A DNA stretch of 64,000 bases, from NCBI RefSeq assembly GCF_000504085.1, contig NC_022792.1, forward strand, positions 2,074,001 through 2,138,000. Direction: 5' to 3'. The stretch is from Pseudothermotoga elfii DSM 9442 = NBRC 107921. GTDB lineage: Bacteria; Thermotogota; Thermotogae; Thermotogales; DSM-5069. Both the position numbers and the translations under genes were made by a program. How positions within the stretch are numbered: the stretch's first letter is position 1; the number at the start of each line of letters is the position of its first letter. This document shows positions 1 through 8,221 of the stretch, one piece after another. Below the pieces are notes generated by a model. The model saw only the letters and a program-made list of their open reading frames with translations, ran no database searches and had not been told where the DNA came from.

Positions 1-399
1 AAAACTGTTTCTGTAATTTACATCGATTTAATGGGTTTCAAGAAAATCAACGATCAATATGGCCACAGTACAGGTGACAAAGTGTTATCGGTTGTTGCAA
101 AAAGGCTCAAAAAGTGTATGAGAAAAAGCGATTTCGTTGCCAGATTGGGCGGAGATGAATTCGTTTTTCTCCTGCCAGGTACGCCTGCCCGGCTGGCAGT
201 TAAATTGATTGAGCGTGTTATAGAGCAAATAGAAACTCCTATAATTCAGGAGGGAAAAAAGCTTAAAATATCTGCAAACGCCGGTATAGCAGAATATCCC
301 AAAGACGGAGGATATTTTGAAAAAATCCTCCGCAACGCTGATAGAGCTATGTACCATGCAAAATTTCAAAAACTAACTTATTGCATCTTTGAAAGCTGA
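1..399 (+). CDS. GGDEF domain protein, C-terminal part (diguanylate cyclase)
   Basis: Only the C-terminal catalytic domain is in the window; the reading frame is open from base 1, so the gene begins upstream. The domain shows the metal-binding D of a DLMGFKKIND segment, the active-site RLGGDEF, and an RKSD inhibitory-site motif (RxxD) exactly five residues before GGDEF. GGDEF proteins with these residues make cyclic di-GMP from two GTP and are usually product-inhibited through RxxD, so the visible part looks catalytically competent. The N-terminal sensory domain cannot be seen. The last 22 bases overlap the 3' end of the convergent psuG gene. An HD-GYP protein at 19508-20380 could degrade the product. 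Confidence 0.9.
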   Translation, partial: KTVSVIYIDLMGFKKINDQYGHSTGDKVLSVVAKRLKKCMRKSDFVARLGGDEFVFLLPGTPARLAVKLIERVIEQIETPIIQEGKKLKISANAGIAEYPKDGGYFEKILRNADRAMYHAKFQKLTYCIFES

Positions 400-1232
400 T
401 TCAATATTTCACAGGCAACCTTAACATTGTTTTTCAGAAGTTCGACATTACTCCTAACAGTTTTTCCTTTCGAATAATGAGCCAGCCTCGACAAAAGAAA
501 TGGAGTAACACCTTTACCCTTCACAGAAGATGCATCAAGGTCATGCTCAGATAGTCTGTACCATTCTTCAAATTGTTCAACCTCAATTGCATGTTCGTCA
601 GGTATGGGATTGAAAACAAGAACTGCACCGGGTAGATTAAATTTCTCTTTGAATAAAAAAATAGATGCAATCTCTTCAAAACTGTCAACTCTATTAATGT
701 GTATGCTGGTGGATTTACAGTAGAAAGCCGGTAGCTCATCAGTTTTATAGCCAACAACAGTTATTTGAAATGTCTCCAGCATTTCAACAGTAGATCTCAA
801 ATCCAGTATTGATTTAGGACCAGCGCTGACTACTATCATTCTGGTTCTGGAGAGTTCGGCTAAATCCTGAGAAACATCCCATTGATCTATTTTGTGAACT
901 CCTCCTATTCCACCTGTTGCAAAAACTTTTATATTGTTCAAATGTGCAATGCGCATTGTAGCGCTCACTGTCGTTGCAGCCCACATTTTTTTAGCAAGTG
1001 CAAATGGAATTTCTGCGGTTCCTATTTTTAAAACATCTTTTCTCGAAGCAATTTGAACAATCTCCTCCCTGCTTAACCCAACTTTTATCTGACCAGCAAT
1101 TATTCCTATAGTCTTTGCAGAACATCCAGTTTCAGCTGCAAGCTCTTCAAGCTCAACAGCTGTATCAATATTGATTGGAAATGGCAATCCATGGGCGATA
1201 ACGGTCGACTCTAAAGCCAGAATTTTCTCCAT
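378..1232 (-). CDS. psuG: Pseudouridine-5'-phosphate glycosidase
   Basis: The product, about 284 residues, matches the PsuG/IndA family: an N-terminal ALESTVIAHGLP segment, a conserved GIIAGQIKVGL stretch, and the central FATGGIGGVHK loop. The family reversibly splits pseudouridine 5'-phosphate into uracil and ribose 5-phosphate, the second step of pseudouridine salvage. In-frame ATG codons occur at 1244, 1235 and 1232; I favour 1232 because GGTGA lies five bases before it, but 1235 or 1244 are possible. It is the last gene of a tight minus-strand operon: LacI regulator, EamA transporter, nitroreductase, psuG. The usual partner, pseudouridine kinase (PsuK), is absent from this window. The 3' end overlaps the convergent GGDEF gene by 22 bases. 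Confidence 0.9.
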   Translation of the reverse strand: MEKILALESTVIAHGLPFPINIDTAVELEELAAETGCSAKTIGIIAGQIKVGLSREEIVQIASRKDVLKIGTAEIPFALAKKMWAATTVSATMRIAHLNNIKVFATGGIGGVHKIDQWDVSQDLAELSRTRMIVVSAGPKSILDLRSTVEMLETFQITVVGYKTDELPAFYCKSTSIHINRVDSFEEIASIFLFKEKFNLPGAVLVFNPIPDEHAIEVEQFEEWYRLSEHDLDASSVKGKGVTPFLLSRLAHYSKGKTVRSNVELLKNNVKVACEILNQLSKMQ

Positions 1233-1237
1233 CATTC

Positions 1238-1738
1238 TCACCATCTTTCGAAATGCAATCTGTCTTTTCGAAATCTATCAACAGTGCCTGGTTTTTCAGC
1301 AGGATATCCAATTGGTATCAGTGAAAATGCTACAATATCTTTAGGAAGACCGAGGAATTTACGAAAACTTTCTACTCTTAATTCGTCAGGATATATACCA
1401 CACCAAACAGCACCGAGCCCAAGTTCGGCAGCCCTGAGAAGAATATTTTCCGTAGCAGCTGCGCAATCTTGAACCCAGAACCCGGGATATTTTACCGAAG
1501 ACAAATCCGCGCAAACAATTACTGCGACAGGAGCACTAATTACTGATTTTGCATAGGGATGTATCTCTGCTATCTTTTCTTTCGTGCTTTGATTTTTAAT
1601 CACGACAAAGTGCCACGGCTGTTCATTACCAGCAGATGGCGCATGCATCGCCGCTCTGATAATTTCCAAAATTGTATCCTCGCTTACATCGCGGGGTTGA
1701 AATTTTCTAACGCTTCTTCTTGCGTATATTATACTCAT
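1238..1738 (-). CDS. Nitroreductase family protein
   Basis: A 166-residue FMN-dependent nitroreductase-fold protein. Family marks are the N-terminal IIYARRSVRKF segment (FMN phosphate contact), AAMHAPSAGNEQPWHFVVI, and a C-terminal GYPAEKPG region. Such enzymes reduce nitro compounds, quinones or other acceptors with NAD(P)H; the substrate here is unknown. The start at 1738 follows GGAGGTGATTGAA; the in-frame GTG at 1747 lies inside that ribosome site and is unlikely. It is translationally linked to the EamA gene upstream (whose stop lies in the same ribosome site) and to psuG downstream. The short length suggests the minimal nitroreductase subfamily rather than the NfsA type. Confidence 0.85.
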   Translation of the reverse strand: MSIIYARRSVRKFQPRDVSEDTILEIIRAAMHAPSAGNEQPWHFVVIKNQSTKEKIAEIHPYAKSVISAPVAVIVCADLSSVKYPGFWVQDCAAATENILLRAAELGLGAVWCGIYPDELRVESFRKFLGLPKDIVAFSLIPIGYPAEKPGTVDRFRKDRLHFERW

Positions 1739-1739
1739 T

Positions 1740-2585
1740 TCAATCACCTCCAGAATCTCTTTTATAAGCTATCCCAAAAATTATCGCACAGATAAGCAAA
1801 ATCATACCAGAGATCTGTAAAAACGAGAGTTTCTCTGAGAGTATTAAAAATGAAAAAATAGCCGCGAAAACTGGTTCCCCAACATAGATCAAAGCAGATA
1901 CATTAGATCCTACTTCCTTTTGAAATTTTAACTGGACCCAGAGAGCAAAAATAGTTGCCAGAAGAGCTGAGAATACCATCGCAAAAATGAATTCCATGCT
2001 AATTTTCAGGCCTCCACCGAGAGGTGTTAAACAAAGATTAATCAACGCTGTTAAAAGAAACTGTGGTGCGATAAGCGAGATCTCATCAACGTCAGACCTT
2101 TTCGTAAAATGAGTTATCAAAACAACATGAATTGCAAAGCTGACTGCACATACAAGTGTGAGTAAATCTCCTATATTAAAAGGATCTCTGGATGGATCAT
2201 TTAACATATAAAGCCCAAAAATAGAAACAAGGAAGGTAAGAAATTGAATTAACGTTGGTTTGATCATTTCCACAATATAAGAAAAAAATGGTACAAGCGG
2301 GATATACAGTGATGTGATGAAACCACTCTTTGTGGAACTGGTAATCTTCAAACCACTCGTCTGAGAAGCATAAGCTATTGCTAGAAACAAACCAAGAATC
2401 AATCCTTTTCCCCAACTTGGCTTTTTTCTGAAAAACAACAGGCTCAAAAAGAACGAGACAATGAATCTGAGAAAATTGTAAAAAAAAGGATTTGCACCGT
2501 CTAAAGCTATTTTTTGAACAGGGAAAGTCAAACCCCAGATCATTGTTACGGTAAAAAGCAGTGTGATAGCTTGAATTTTCTTCAT
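1740..2585 (-). CDS. EamA/DMT family permease
   Basis: A 281-residue integral membrane protein with about ten hydrophobic segments arranged as two repeats, as expected of the drug/metabolite transporter (EamA, RhaT-like) family. The N-terminal segment TMIWGLTFPVQKIAL is typical of the first EamA repeat, and a QLKFQKEVGSNVSALIYVGEPVFAAIFSF segment marks the second. These proteins export or exchange small metabolites; substrate specificity cannot be read from sequence. The ATG overlaps the LacI-family gene stop (ATGA type), so the two are co-translated. Being in an operon with psuG and a nitroreductase, it may move a nucleoside, a nucleobase or a breakdown product; this is inference only. Confidence 0.85.
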   Translation of the reverse strand: MKKIQAITLLFTVTMIWGLTFPVQKIALDGANPFFYNFLRFIVSFFLSLLFFRKKPSWGKGLILGLFLAIAYASQTSGLKITSSTKSGFITSLYIPLVPFFSYIVEMIKPTLIQFLTFLVSIFGLYMLNDPSRDPFNIGDLLTLVCAVSFAIHVVLITHFTKRSDVDEISLIAPQFLLTALINLCLTPLGGGLKISMEFIFAMVFSALLATIFALWVQLKFQKEVGSNVSALIYVGEPVFAAIFSFLILSEKLSFLQISGMILLICAIIFGIAYKRDSGGD

Positions 2586-3472
2586 ATGCTGCTCTCTCTC
2601 TTGATCACCTGGCCTTTGTAAACAATTCTTTTAGGAACCTTCTCACCATTGAGAATCTTCAAAAGGACACTGGCACACATCTTTCCAATCGATCTGTTAA
2701 AATATTCTACCGTCGTCAGAGATGGAATTACTAATTGAGAAATTGTCAAATTCCCATGCCCTACTATTGAAACTTCCTCTGGTATCCTTACTCCTTCAAT
2801 TTTCAAAGCTTCTATAAGCCTGACCGCAATAACGTCATCAACACAAAAAACGACATCCGAAAGTCGTGAAAACTTGTTTAGAAAATCACCTTCATTCTCA
2901 AGCAAAATAACATCGTAATCTTCAATTCCGCCGTGAAACATAGCCTTCAAAAAAGCTGCGTACAATTTACATGTTTTGTAATCTTTAAGCCCTGTGGAAA
3001 GTAAAGTGTATGACCGCTTTCCATTCTTGAGGAAAAAATCAGTTAATTCTTTGTAAGCATGAAAATAATCGAAAACCACTGAACAATTATCGAAATCACT
3101 ACCGACTGTTATATTTATCTTACCTTCGCAATTATCTTTATCAGAAATCAGCACCACAATATCTGCAACAGAATCTTCGGTGCTTTTACCCACACTAACA
3201 AAAATTTCCTTATCTTCAAATGCTTCTATCAAGCCATCAAGTACTCTTAAATAAGGTTCTTCCCAAATTGGAATAGCAACATGAACCTGAGTTATTCTTT
3301 TTCTAAATTGTCGCGCAAATTTACTTGGTTGAAACCCTGTTTCTCTTATAGCATTGAGGACTCTTTCTCTCAAACTATCATCTACATTACCTTTTTCATT
3401 CAAAACGCGCGAAACAGTTGACACAGATACACCAGCAATCTCAGCTATATCTTTTATCGTGATTTTTTTCAA
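2582..3472 (-). CDS. LacI family transcriptional regulator
   Basis: A 296-residue regulator. Residues 3-50 form a classic LacI helix-turn-helix (IKDIAEIAGVSVSTVSRVLN) with the hinge-helix region following. The rest resembles a periplasmic-binding-protein-like effector domain, somewhat shorter than the usual 330-340 residues. The TTG start follows GGGGGGAT at a suitable distance. It heads the operon with the EamA transporter, nitroreductase and psuG, so it probably controls that operon in response to a small ligand, possibly a nucleoside or sugar phosphate. I saw no clear operator: only 24 bases separate it from the upstream YugP-like gene, so its promoter must be further upstream. Confidence 0.92.
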   Translation of the reverse strand: MKKITIKDIAEIAGVSVSTVSRVLNEKGNVDDSLRERVLNAIRETGFQPSKFARQFRKRITQVHVAIPIWEEPYLRVLDGLIEAFEDKEIFVSVGKSTEDSVADIVVLISDKDNCEGKINITVGSDFDNCSVVFDYFHAYKELTDFFLKNGKRSYTLLSTGLKDYKTCKLYAAFLKAMFHGGIEDYDVILLENEGDFLNKFSRLSDVVFCVDDVIAVRLIEALKIEGVRIPEEVSIVGHGNLTISQLVIPSLTTVEYFNRSIGKMCASVLLKILNGEKVPKRIVYKGQVIKRESSI

Positions 3473-3496
3473 AATAATCCCCCCACGGCTCCTTTT

Positions 3497-4186
3497 TTAA
3501 TCTCTCCTTCCAAAAACTCCCGCGATAAGTAACATCCTTAGAAGTTGCAATACAGCCATTGCAGTAGAAGCAACGTAGGTCAGAGCAGCTGCACTCAAAA
3601 CTTTTCTCACGCCTTTAAGCTCTTCTTCCGGCATCATTACATTTTCTCCCAGTAATTTCAAAGCTTTCTTGCTCGCATCATATTCAACAGGCAATGTTAC
3701 CAAACTGAACAGAACAGCTAAGGAGAACAGCACAATTCCAAATCTTAGCATTGCCGGCAGCGCAAATAATAATCCCATGATGAAAAATATCCATGCTAAG
3801 GAAGAACCCACGCTTGCAACTGGAGCAAGAATAGTTCTGAAGACAAGCAGAGGATTTTTCTCTGCATGTTGAATAGCATGCCCTATTTCATGGGCTACAA
3901 CACCAAGCGCAGCGACAGAACTACTTCCGTAAGTTGAAGAAGAAAGTCTGACTACTTTTGTACGCGGGTCATAATGGTCAGTCAAATGACCCGGCATCGC
4001 TTCAACTCTGGCATCATAAATACCAGCTGAATCAAGAAGTCTCATTGCAAGCTGACTTCCTGTAAAATTTGTAGTTGATCTGACTTGAGAATAATGTGAA
4101 AAAGCGCTCTGGACCTTGACCTGTGCCCAGATTGCGAGTAATAGAGCCGGTATTAATAACAAAAACGTCGGATCGTAGAAGAACAT
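3497..4186 (-). CDS. Membrane zinc metallopeptidase, YugP family
   Basis: A 229-residue protein of the YugP (DUF2268-independent 'neutral zinc metallopeptidase') type. An N-terminal membrane helix (about residues 3-20) is followed by a short linker. Then comes a VAHEIGHAIQH zinc site of HExxH form, three hydrophobic segments, and a segment with VEYDASKKAL, where the third ligand is expected. The family is membrane-anchored and its natural substrates are unknown. The ATG follows GGAGGTGGTAAT. The gene lies between DUF1015 and the LacI regulator on the same strand, with no terminator visible, so it may share the upstream transcript. Confidence 0.85.
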   Translation of the reverse strand: MFFYDPTFLLLIPALLLAIWAQVKVQSAFSHYSQVRSTTNFTGSQLAMRLLDSAGIYDARVEAMPGHLTDHYDPRTKVVRLSSSTYGSSSVAALGVVAHEIGHAIQHAEKNPLLVFRTILAPVASVGSSLAWIFFIMGLLFALPAMLRFGIVLFSLAVLFSLVTLPVEYDASKKALKLLGENVMMPEEELKGVRKVLSAAALTYVASTAMAVLQLLRMLLIAGVFGRRD

Positions 4187-4231
4187 ATTACCACCTCCTG
4201 ATAATTCGACTTTTCACACATTATGTTTGGT

Positions 4232-5470
4232 TCAAATTAAGTGAATAAACAGGCCACTTTTCAATTTTGGCTCGAACCATGTCGACTTCGGAGGCATGAT
4301 AAAGCCAAAATCCGAAATTTTCATAAGATCCTCAACAGATGTTGGATAAAGAGCAAACGCCACAGAAAATCCTTTTTTATCAACATAATTCTCCAGCATT
4401 CTCAACCCGTAAATACCTCCGACAAACTCTATACGCTTATCTGTTCTTGGATCGTCTATACCAAGGATTGGCTTCAAAACAAACTCCTGAAGAATTGAAA
4501 CATCGAGAGATCTGACAGGATCCGACTCATTAATTAAACCTTCTTTAAGTCTCAAAATGTACCACTTTCCACCTATATACATACCAAACTCGTGTTTTTT
4601 AACAGGTTTGTAAGGTGAATGAGGGGCAAGGGAAAGATCAAAAATATTCTCAAGACTTGAAATAAAATGCTGAACTGTCAATCCGTTCAAATCTCTGATT
4701 ACTCTGTTGTAATCGTATATCTTCAGATGTTTGTGTGGAAACAAGACACCAAGAAAGTAATTATATTCTTCATCAGGTTTAAAGGGGCTCGTTTCCTGTC
4801 TCAAAATTTGTGCCACTCTAACAGCGGAAGCTGCTCTGTGATGACCATCGGCAATATAGAAACTATCCACACCCTCAAAGGCTTTCTTGATTAATTCAAC
4901 TGATTGTCTATCTTTCACAACATATACCGTTTGCCTTATACCATCTTCGTCTGTAAAATCATACTCGGGTTCACCTTGAGCAAATCTTTCTATGAGAGAA
5001 TCCAATTTTTCCGAAGACCTGTACATAAGAAAAACAGGCCCAGTTTGTGCTTTCAAGTGGTATATATGTTTTGCTCTTTCATCTTCTTTTTCTTTGCGGG
5101 TCAGTTCGTGCTTTTTGATTTTGTTGTTGAGATAATCATCAACATGGAATGTTGCGACAAGACCTATTTGGATATGGTCCTTTCCGGTTTGTTTATATAT
5201 ATAAAAACACTCTGTCTCATCCTGAATCAAAATACCTGAAGAAATCATTTCTGAAAGTATTTCCCTGGCTTTTTGCAAAACTTCAGAAGAACTTGGCTCC
5301 ATATCTTTATCAAAATTTATCTCGGGTTTTGTAACTCTGTAAAATGTATAAGGATTCAACTTAAGAACTTCTTTTGCTTCCCGAGAATCTACAACATCGT
5401 ATGGTTTTGCAGCAACTGATGAAGCAAATTCCTTTTTTGGCCTGACTGCCCTGAAAGGTTTAACAACCAT
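4232..5470 (-). CDS. DUF1015 family protein
   Basis: A 412-residue soluble protein matching DUF1015. Family features seen are the N-terminal PFRAVRP segment, an early PYDVVDSREAKEVLKLNPYTFYRV region, and the central FYIADGHHRAASA motif. The family is widespread in bacteria and archaea; its biochemical function is not something I can assign from sequence. The HHR-containing motif is the most conserved part and probably lies in the active site. The ATG is preceded by GGGAGGTAGAGAAAA. The gene starts 11 bases inside the 3' end of ybeY, so translation is likely coupled to the phoH-HD-ybeY string. Confidence 0.85.
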   Translation of the reverse strand: MVVKPFRAVRPKKEFASSVAAKPYDVVDSREAKEVLKLNPYTFYRVTKPEINFDKDMEPSSSEVLQKAREILSEMISSGILIQDETECFYIYKQTGKDHIQIGLVATFHVDDYLNNKIKKHELTRKEKEDERAKHIYHLKAQTGPVFLMYRSSEKLDSLIERFAQGEPEYDFTDEDGIRQTVYVVKDRQSVELIKKAFEGVDSFYIADGHHRAASAVRVAQILRQETSPFKPDEEYNYFLGVLFPHKHLKIYDYNRVIRDLNGLTVQHFISSLENIFDLSLAPHSPYKPVKKHEFGMYIGGKWYILRLKEGLINESDPVRSLDVSILQEFVLKPILGIDDPRTDKRIEFVGGIYGLRMLENYVDKKGFSVAFALYPTSVEDLMKISDFGFIMPPKSTWFEPKLKSGLFIHLI

Positions 5471-5879
5471 TTTTCTCTACCTCCCTGAGATATTTTTCCT
5501 GCCTGTGAAACATTTCTTGAGACTTGTTATCCACAAATTCATGATCATAACCACACAAATGAAGGCAGGCGTGTATTAACACACGAAAAAGCTCAATTTC
5601 ATATCTCTGGGAATACTTGCTCGCATTTTTTTCCACCTGTGACGGGCATATAAAGATTTCCCCAAAAGATTCTTCTTCGTAAAAGAAGGTCAAAACATCA
5701 GTAGGCGAATCAATTTTCCTGTATTCTCTATTGAGATTTCTCATACGTCTTTCTCCAATAAATACAAGGCTCACGTCAATATTTTTATCCTCATTTTTCA
5801 AAACCATGCTAATAACTTGCTTGATCTTTTTTTGATCGATCTTCGTTCTCGTTTTGTTGACCAAGTGAATCTTCGGCAA
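5460..5879 (-). CDS. ybeY: Endoribonuclease / rRNA maturation factor YbeY
   Basis: A 139-residue YbeY (UPF0054) protein. The zinc motif HxxxHxxxxxH is present as HACLHLCGYDH near residue 109, preceded by the conserved SPTDVLTF stretch. YbeY is a metal-dependent ribonuclease involved in 16S rRNA 3' maturation and ribosome quality control. The TTG start at 5879 is supported by GAAGGTG seven bases upstream, inside the previous gene. The gene overlaps the HD-domain gene by 71 bases in a different frame, a large overlap for co-directional genes, but both sequences keep family features there. The phoH-HD-ybeY order is a conserved bacterial arrangement. Confidence 0.93.
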   Translation of the reverse strand: MPKIHLVNKTRTKIDQKKIKQVISMVLKNEDKNIDVSLVFIGERRMRNLNREYRKIDSPTDVLTFFYEEESFGEIFICPSQVEKNASKYSQRYEIELFRVLIHACLHLCGYDHEFVDNKSQEMFHRQEKYLREVEKNGC

Positions 5880-7236
5880 GATTGATCACCTTCTTTATCT
5901 CTTCTTTTGGATACTCAATGCGCGAGCGAAACATACTAAACAGAACTTTCGTAAACTCTTCTGCTATAGCCTCAAGATCTTTCAAGGTTAATCCAGACTC
6001 ATCAAGTTCTCTCTCGTTATATATACCTGAAATAACTTCCTCAACCATGGTTTTTATTCGCCCGGCTGTCGGATTTTTCATACTTCTGGCAGCAGCTTCA
6101 ACGGCATCCGCCAACATTATTATACCGGCTTCTTTGAATTGAGGTTTGGGCCCGGAATAACGAAATTCATTTTCACTGAGTTCTTCTCCCATATCCTTTG
6201 ACTTGTGATAGAAATATTTTTGCACCCGAGTTCCATGATGCTGAGGTATAACATCCTGAATAAGCAAAGGAAGCCTATTTCTCTTTGCCATTTCTATGCC
6301 AGATTTAACATGATCCTGGATTATTAGATGGCTCAACTTGGGATTTAGCTCATCGTGAGGATTCTTCTCGTAGATATTTTCTGTATAAAAATAAGGTCTT
6401 TTCGATTTACCTATGTCATGAAAGTAAGCGGCTGTTCTTGCAAGAATCGCATTTGCCCCTATCCTTTGCGCAGCAGCTTCAGCAAGGTTTGCAACCATCG
6501 ATGAATGGTAATAAGTTCCAGGTGCTCTCAACGAAAGAAGTTTTAGCAAAGAATTGTTTAAATTGCTGAGTTCCATTAAGTCAACATTTGAATATATCAT
6601 ACTCGCGTATTCGATAAATGGAAGCACGCCTATACTGACAATTGAAAAAACGATTGGTATAAAAAGAATCACCAAACTTTCCATTAAATTGATATCTACT
6701 CTGTGCAATTCTATATGGAAGAGATAAAAAATCATCGAGAAAAGCGCCACAAAAAGTGCCGATCTTGCAACATGCATTCTCTTCTGAATTCGTGAACCAA
6801 GCAAAGCGGTGAGTAAAGAATTTGTCAAAATGAAAGCAAAACCCAGAGCGTCAAGATTGAAAACTAAGGAGAAGATAATTGCGAAAAATATGGAAGTAAC
6901 TATTGCTATTTCAACATCAAAAAGGAGTACCAGAAGAGTGATGGGAATAAAAAAAGGTGATGCATATAATCCTATCTCTCTAACAATTATTTTTGCGAGA
7001 AAAAAACCAAATAAGGTTATCGAGTAAAACAAATAAAAATACGACCTGTGAAGATTAAATGGTCTTTTATCCATTTTTGGTCTTATCAAGGCAAACCAGA
7101 TCAGCGAAGCTACGACATAACCATTTAAAAAAAGGGATATATTAGAGAGATATGGAATCTTGAGAAGAAAAAAACCTGCCAGAACCACAGCAAAATCAAT
7201 CAGATTTTGCCTGATGAAATCAATGATCTTTTTCAT
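5809..7236 (-). CDS. Membrane HD-domain phosphohydrolase, PgpH-like
   Basis: A 475-residue protein with about seven hydrophobic segments between residues 10 and 210, followed by a cytoplasmic HD domain: YHSSMVANLAEAA near 243, AAYFHDIGK with the HD pair at 273-274, and QHHGTRV further on. This matches the 7TM-HD family, whose best studied member PgpH hydrolyses cyclic di-AMP. Unlike typical members of about 700 residues, it lacks the large extracellular HDED domain, since the first membrane segment begins at residue 10. ATG follows GAGAGGAACAGGC. It sits between phoH and ybeY, as in many bacteria. Substrate is inferred, not shown. Confidence 0.85.
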   Translation of the reverse strand: MKKIIDFIRQNLIDFAVVLAGFFLLKIPYLSNISLFLNGYVVASLIWFALIRPKMDKRPFNLHRSYFYLFYSITLFGFFLAKIIVREIGLYASPFFIPITLLVLLFDVEIAIVTSIFFAIIFSLVFNLDALGFAFILTNSLLTALLGSRIQKRMHVARSALFVALFSMIFYLFHIELHRVDINLMESLVILFIPIVFSIVSIGVLPFIEYASMIYSNVDLMELSNLNNSLLKLLSLRAPGTYYHSSMVANLAEAAAQRIGANAILARTAAYFHDIGKSKRPYFYTENIYEKNPHDELNPKLSHLIIQDHVKSGIEMAKRNRLPLLIQDVIPQHHGTRVQKYFYHKSKDMGEELSENEFRYSGPKPQFKEAGIIMLADAVEAAARSMKNPTAGRIKTMVEEVISGIYNERELDESGLTLKDLEAIAEEFTKVLFSMFRSRIEYPKEEIKKVINLAEDSLGQQNENEDRSKKDQASY

Positions 7237-8221
7237 GCCTGTTCCTCTCGTAGTTTTCGTAAGCTTTTATTATATTTTTTACTATAGGATGTCTTACAAC
7301 GTCAAGATCAGTAAGATACACAAAAGCTATGCCTTCAACACCCTTGAGAATCTCTTCACACTCGATGAGCCCAGAGTTTCCTTTGTCTATGTCTATCTGA
7401 GTAACATCGCCTGTGATAACTGCTTTTGAGCTGAATCCAATCCTTGTTAAAAACATCTTCATCTGCTGATGAGTTGTATTTTGTGCCTCGTCGAGAATAA
7501 CAAAGCAGTTGTTCAGAGTCCTTCCTCTCATGAAAGCCAGCGGAGCGATCTCCACTATGCCTTTCTGGCGATAGCTGTAAAATTTTTCTGCGGGCATCAT
7601 ATCCATGATAGCATCGTAAATCGGTCTTAAATAGGGATCGACTTTTTCAACCAGATCTCCTGGCAAAAACCCCAATCTCTCACCAGCTTCAACAGCAGGT
7701 CTTGTAAGTATGATTCTCTGAACGGCTCCCGATCTAAGGTAATCCAGGGCCATGGCTACAGCGAGATATGTCTTTCCGGTGCCAGCAGGTCCTATTGCAA
7801 AAACAACGTCATGCTTTTTCATTGCTTCAACGTATTCTTTCTGACCTCTTGTCTTTGGGCGAATCTTCCCAGCAAGCAAAACTTCCTGATGATCAATATC
7901 TACAGTTCCACCCCAAGCTGTATAGAAATCAACCAAAGATTCAAACTCTCCCCAATCCATCACATATCCCTTCTTGGCTGCCGTAACAACCTGAGAGAGT
8001 ATATTTTCTACTGTCTCAACAACAGAATTGTCACTCCCGGCAACCGTTATTTTCTTGTCAAAAACTTCGATGTTAACTGAGAATTTTTTCCTTAAAAACC
8101 TTAGCCTGTTATCATATTGCCCGAGAACGACCACCATATCGACATTGTCTGGAACTTCAACTATTTTTGATACCAGCTTTAAATCACCTCCAAAGTATAT
8201 AATATCACCCTTGTTGGTCAA
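7220..8221 (-). CDS. phoH: PhoH-like ATPase
   Basis: A 333-residue PhoH-family P-loop ATPase. Walker A is [15 protein letters not shown], Walker [11 protein letters not shown], with the conserved [19 protein letters not shown] and ITGDVTQID segments. An N-terminal KH-like region precedes the ATPase. The cellular role is unsettled; the family is often linked to RNA metabolism and neighbours ybeY. The given start is TTG at 8221, overlapping the rpoD stop. However, the only strong ribosome site, GGAGGTG, lies downstream at 8191-8185 and would fit an in-frame CTG at 8176; both are possible. The next in-frame ATG is at codon 29. Confidence 0.92.
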   Translation of the reverse strand: MTNKGDIIYFGGDLKLVSKIVEVPDNVDMVVVLGQYDNRLRFLRKKFSVNIEVFDKKITVAGSDNSVVETVENILSQVVTAAKKGYVMDWGEFESLVDFYTAWGGTVDIDHQEVLLAGKIRPKTRGQKEYVEAMKKHDVVFAIGPAGTGKTYLAVAMALDYLRSGAVQRIILTRPAVEAGERLGFLPGDLVEKVDPYLRPIYDAIMDMMPAEKFYSYRQKGIVEIAPLAFMRGRTLNNCFVILDEAQNTTHQQMKMFLTRIGFSSKAVITGDVTQIDIDKGNSGLIECEEILKGVEGIAFVYLTDLDVVRHPIVKNIIKAYENYERNRHEKDH

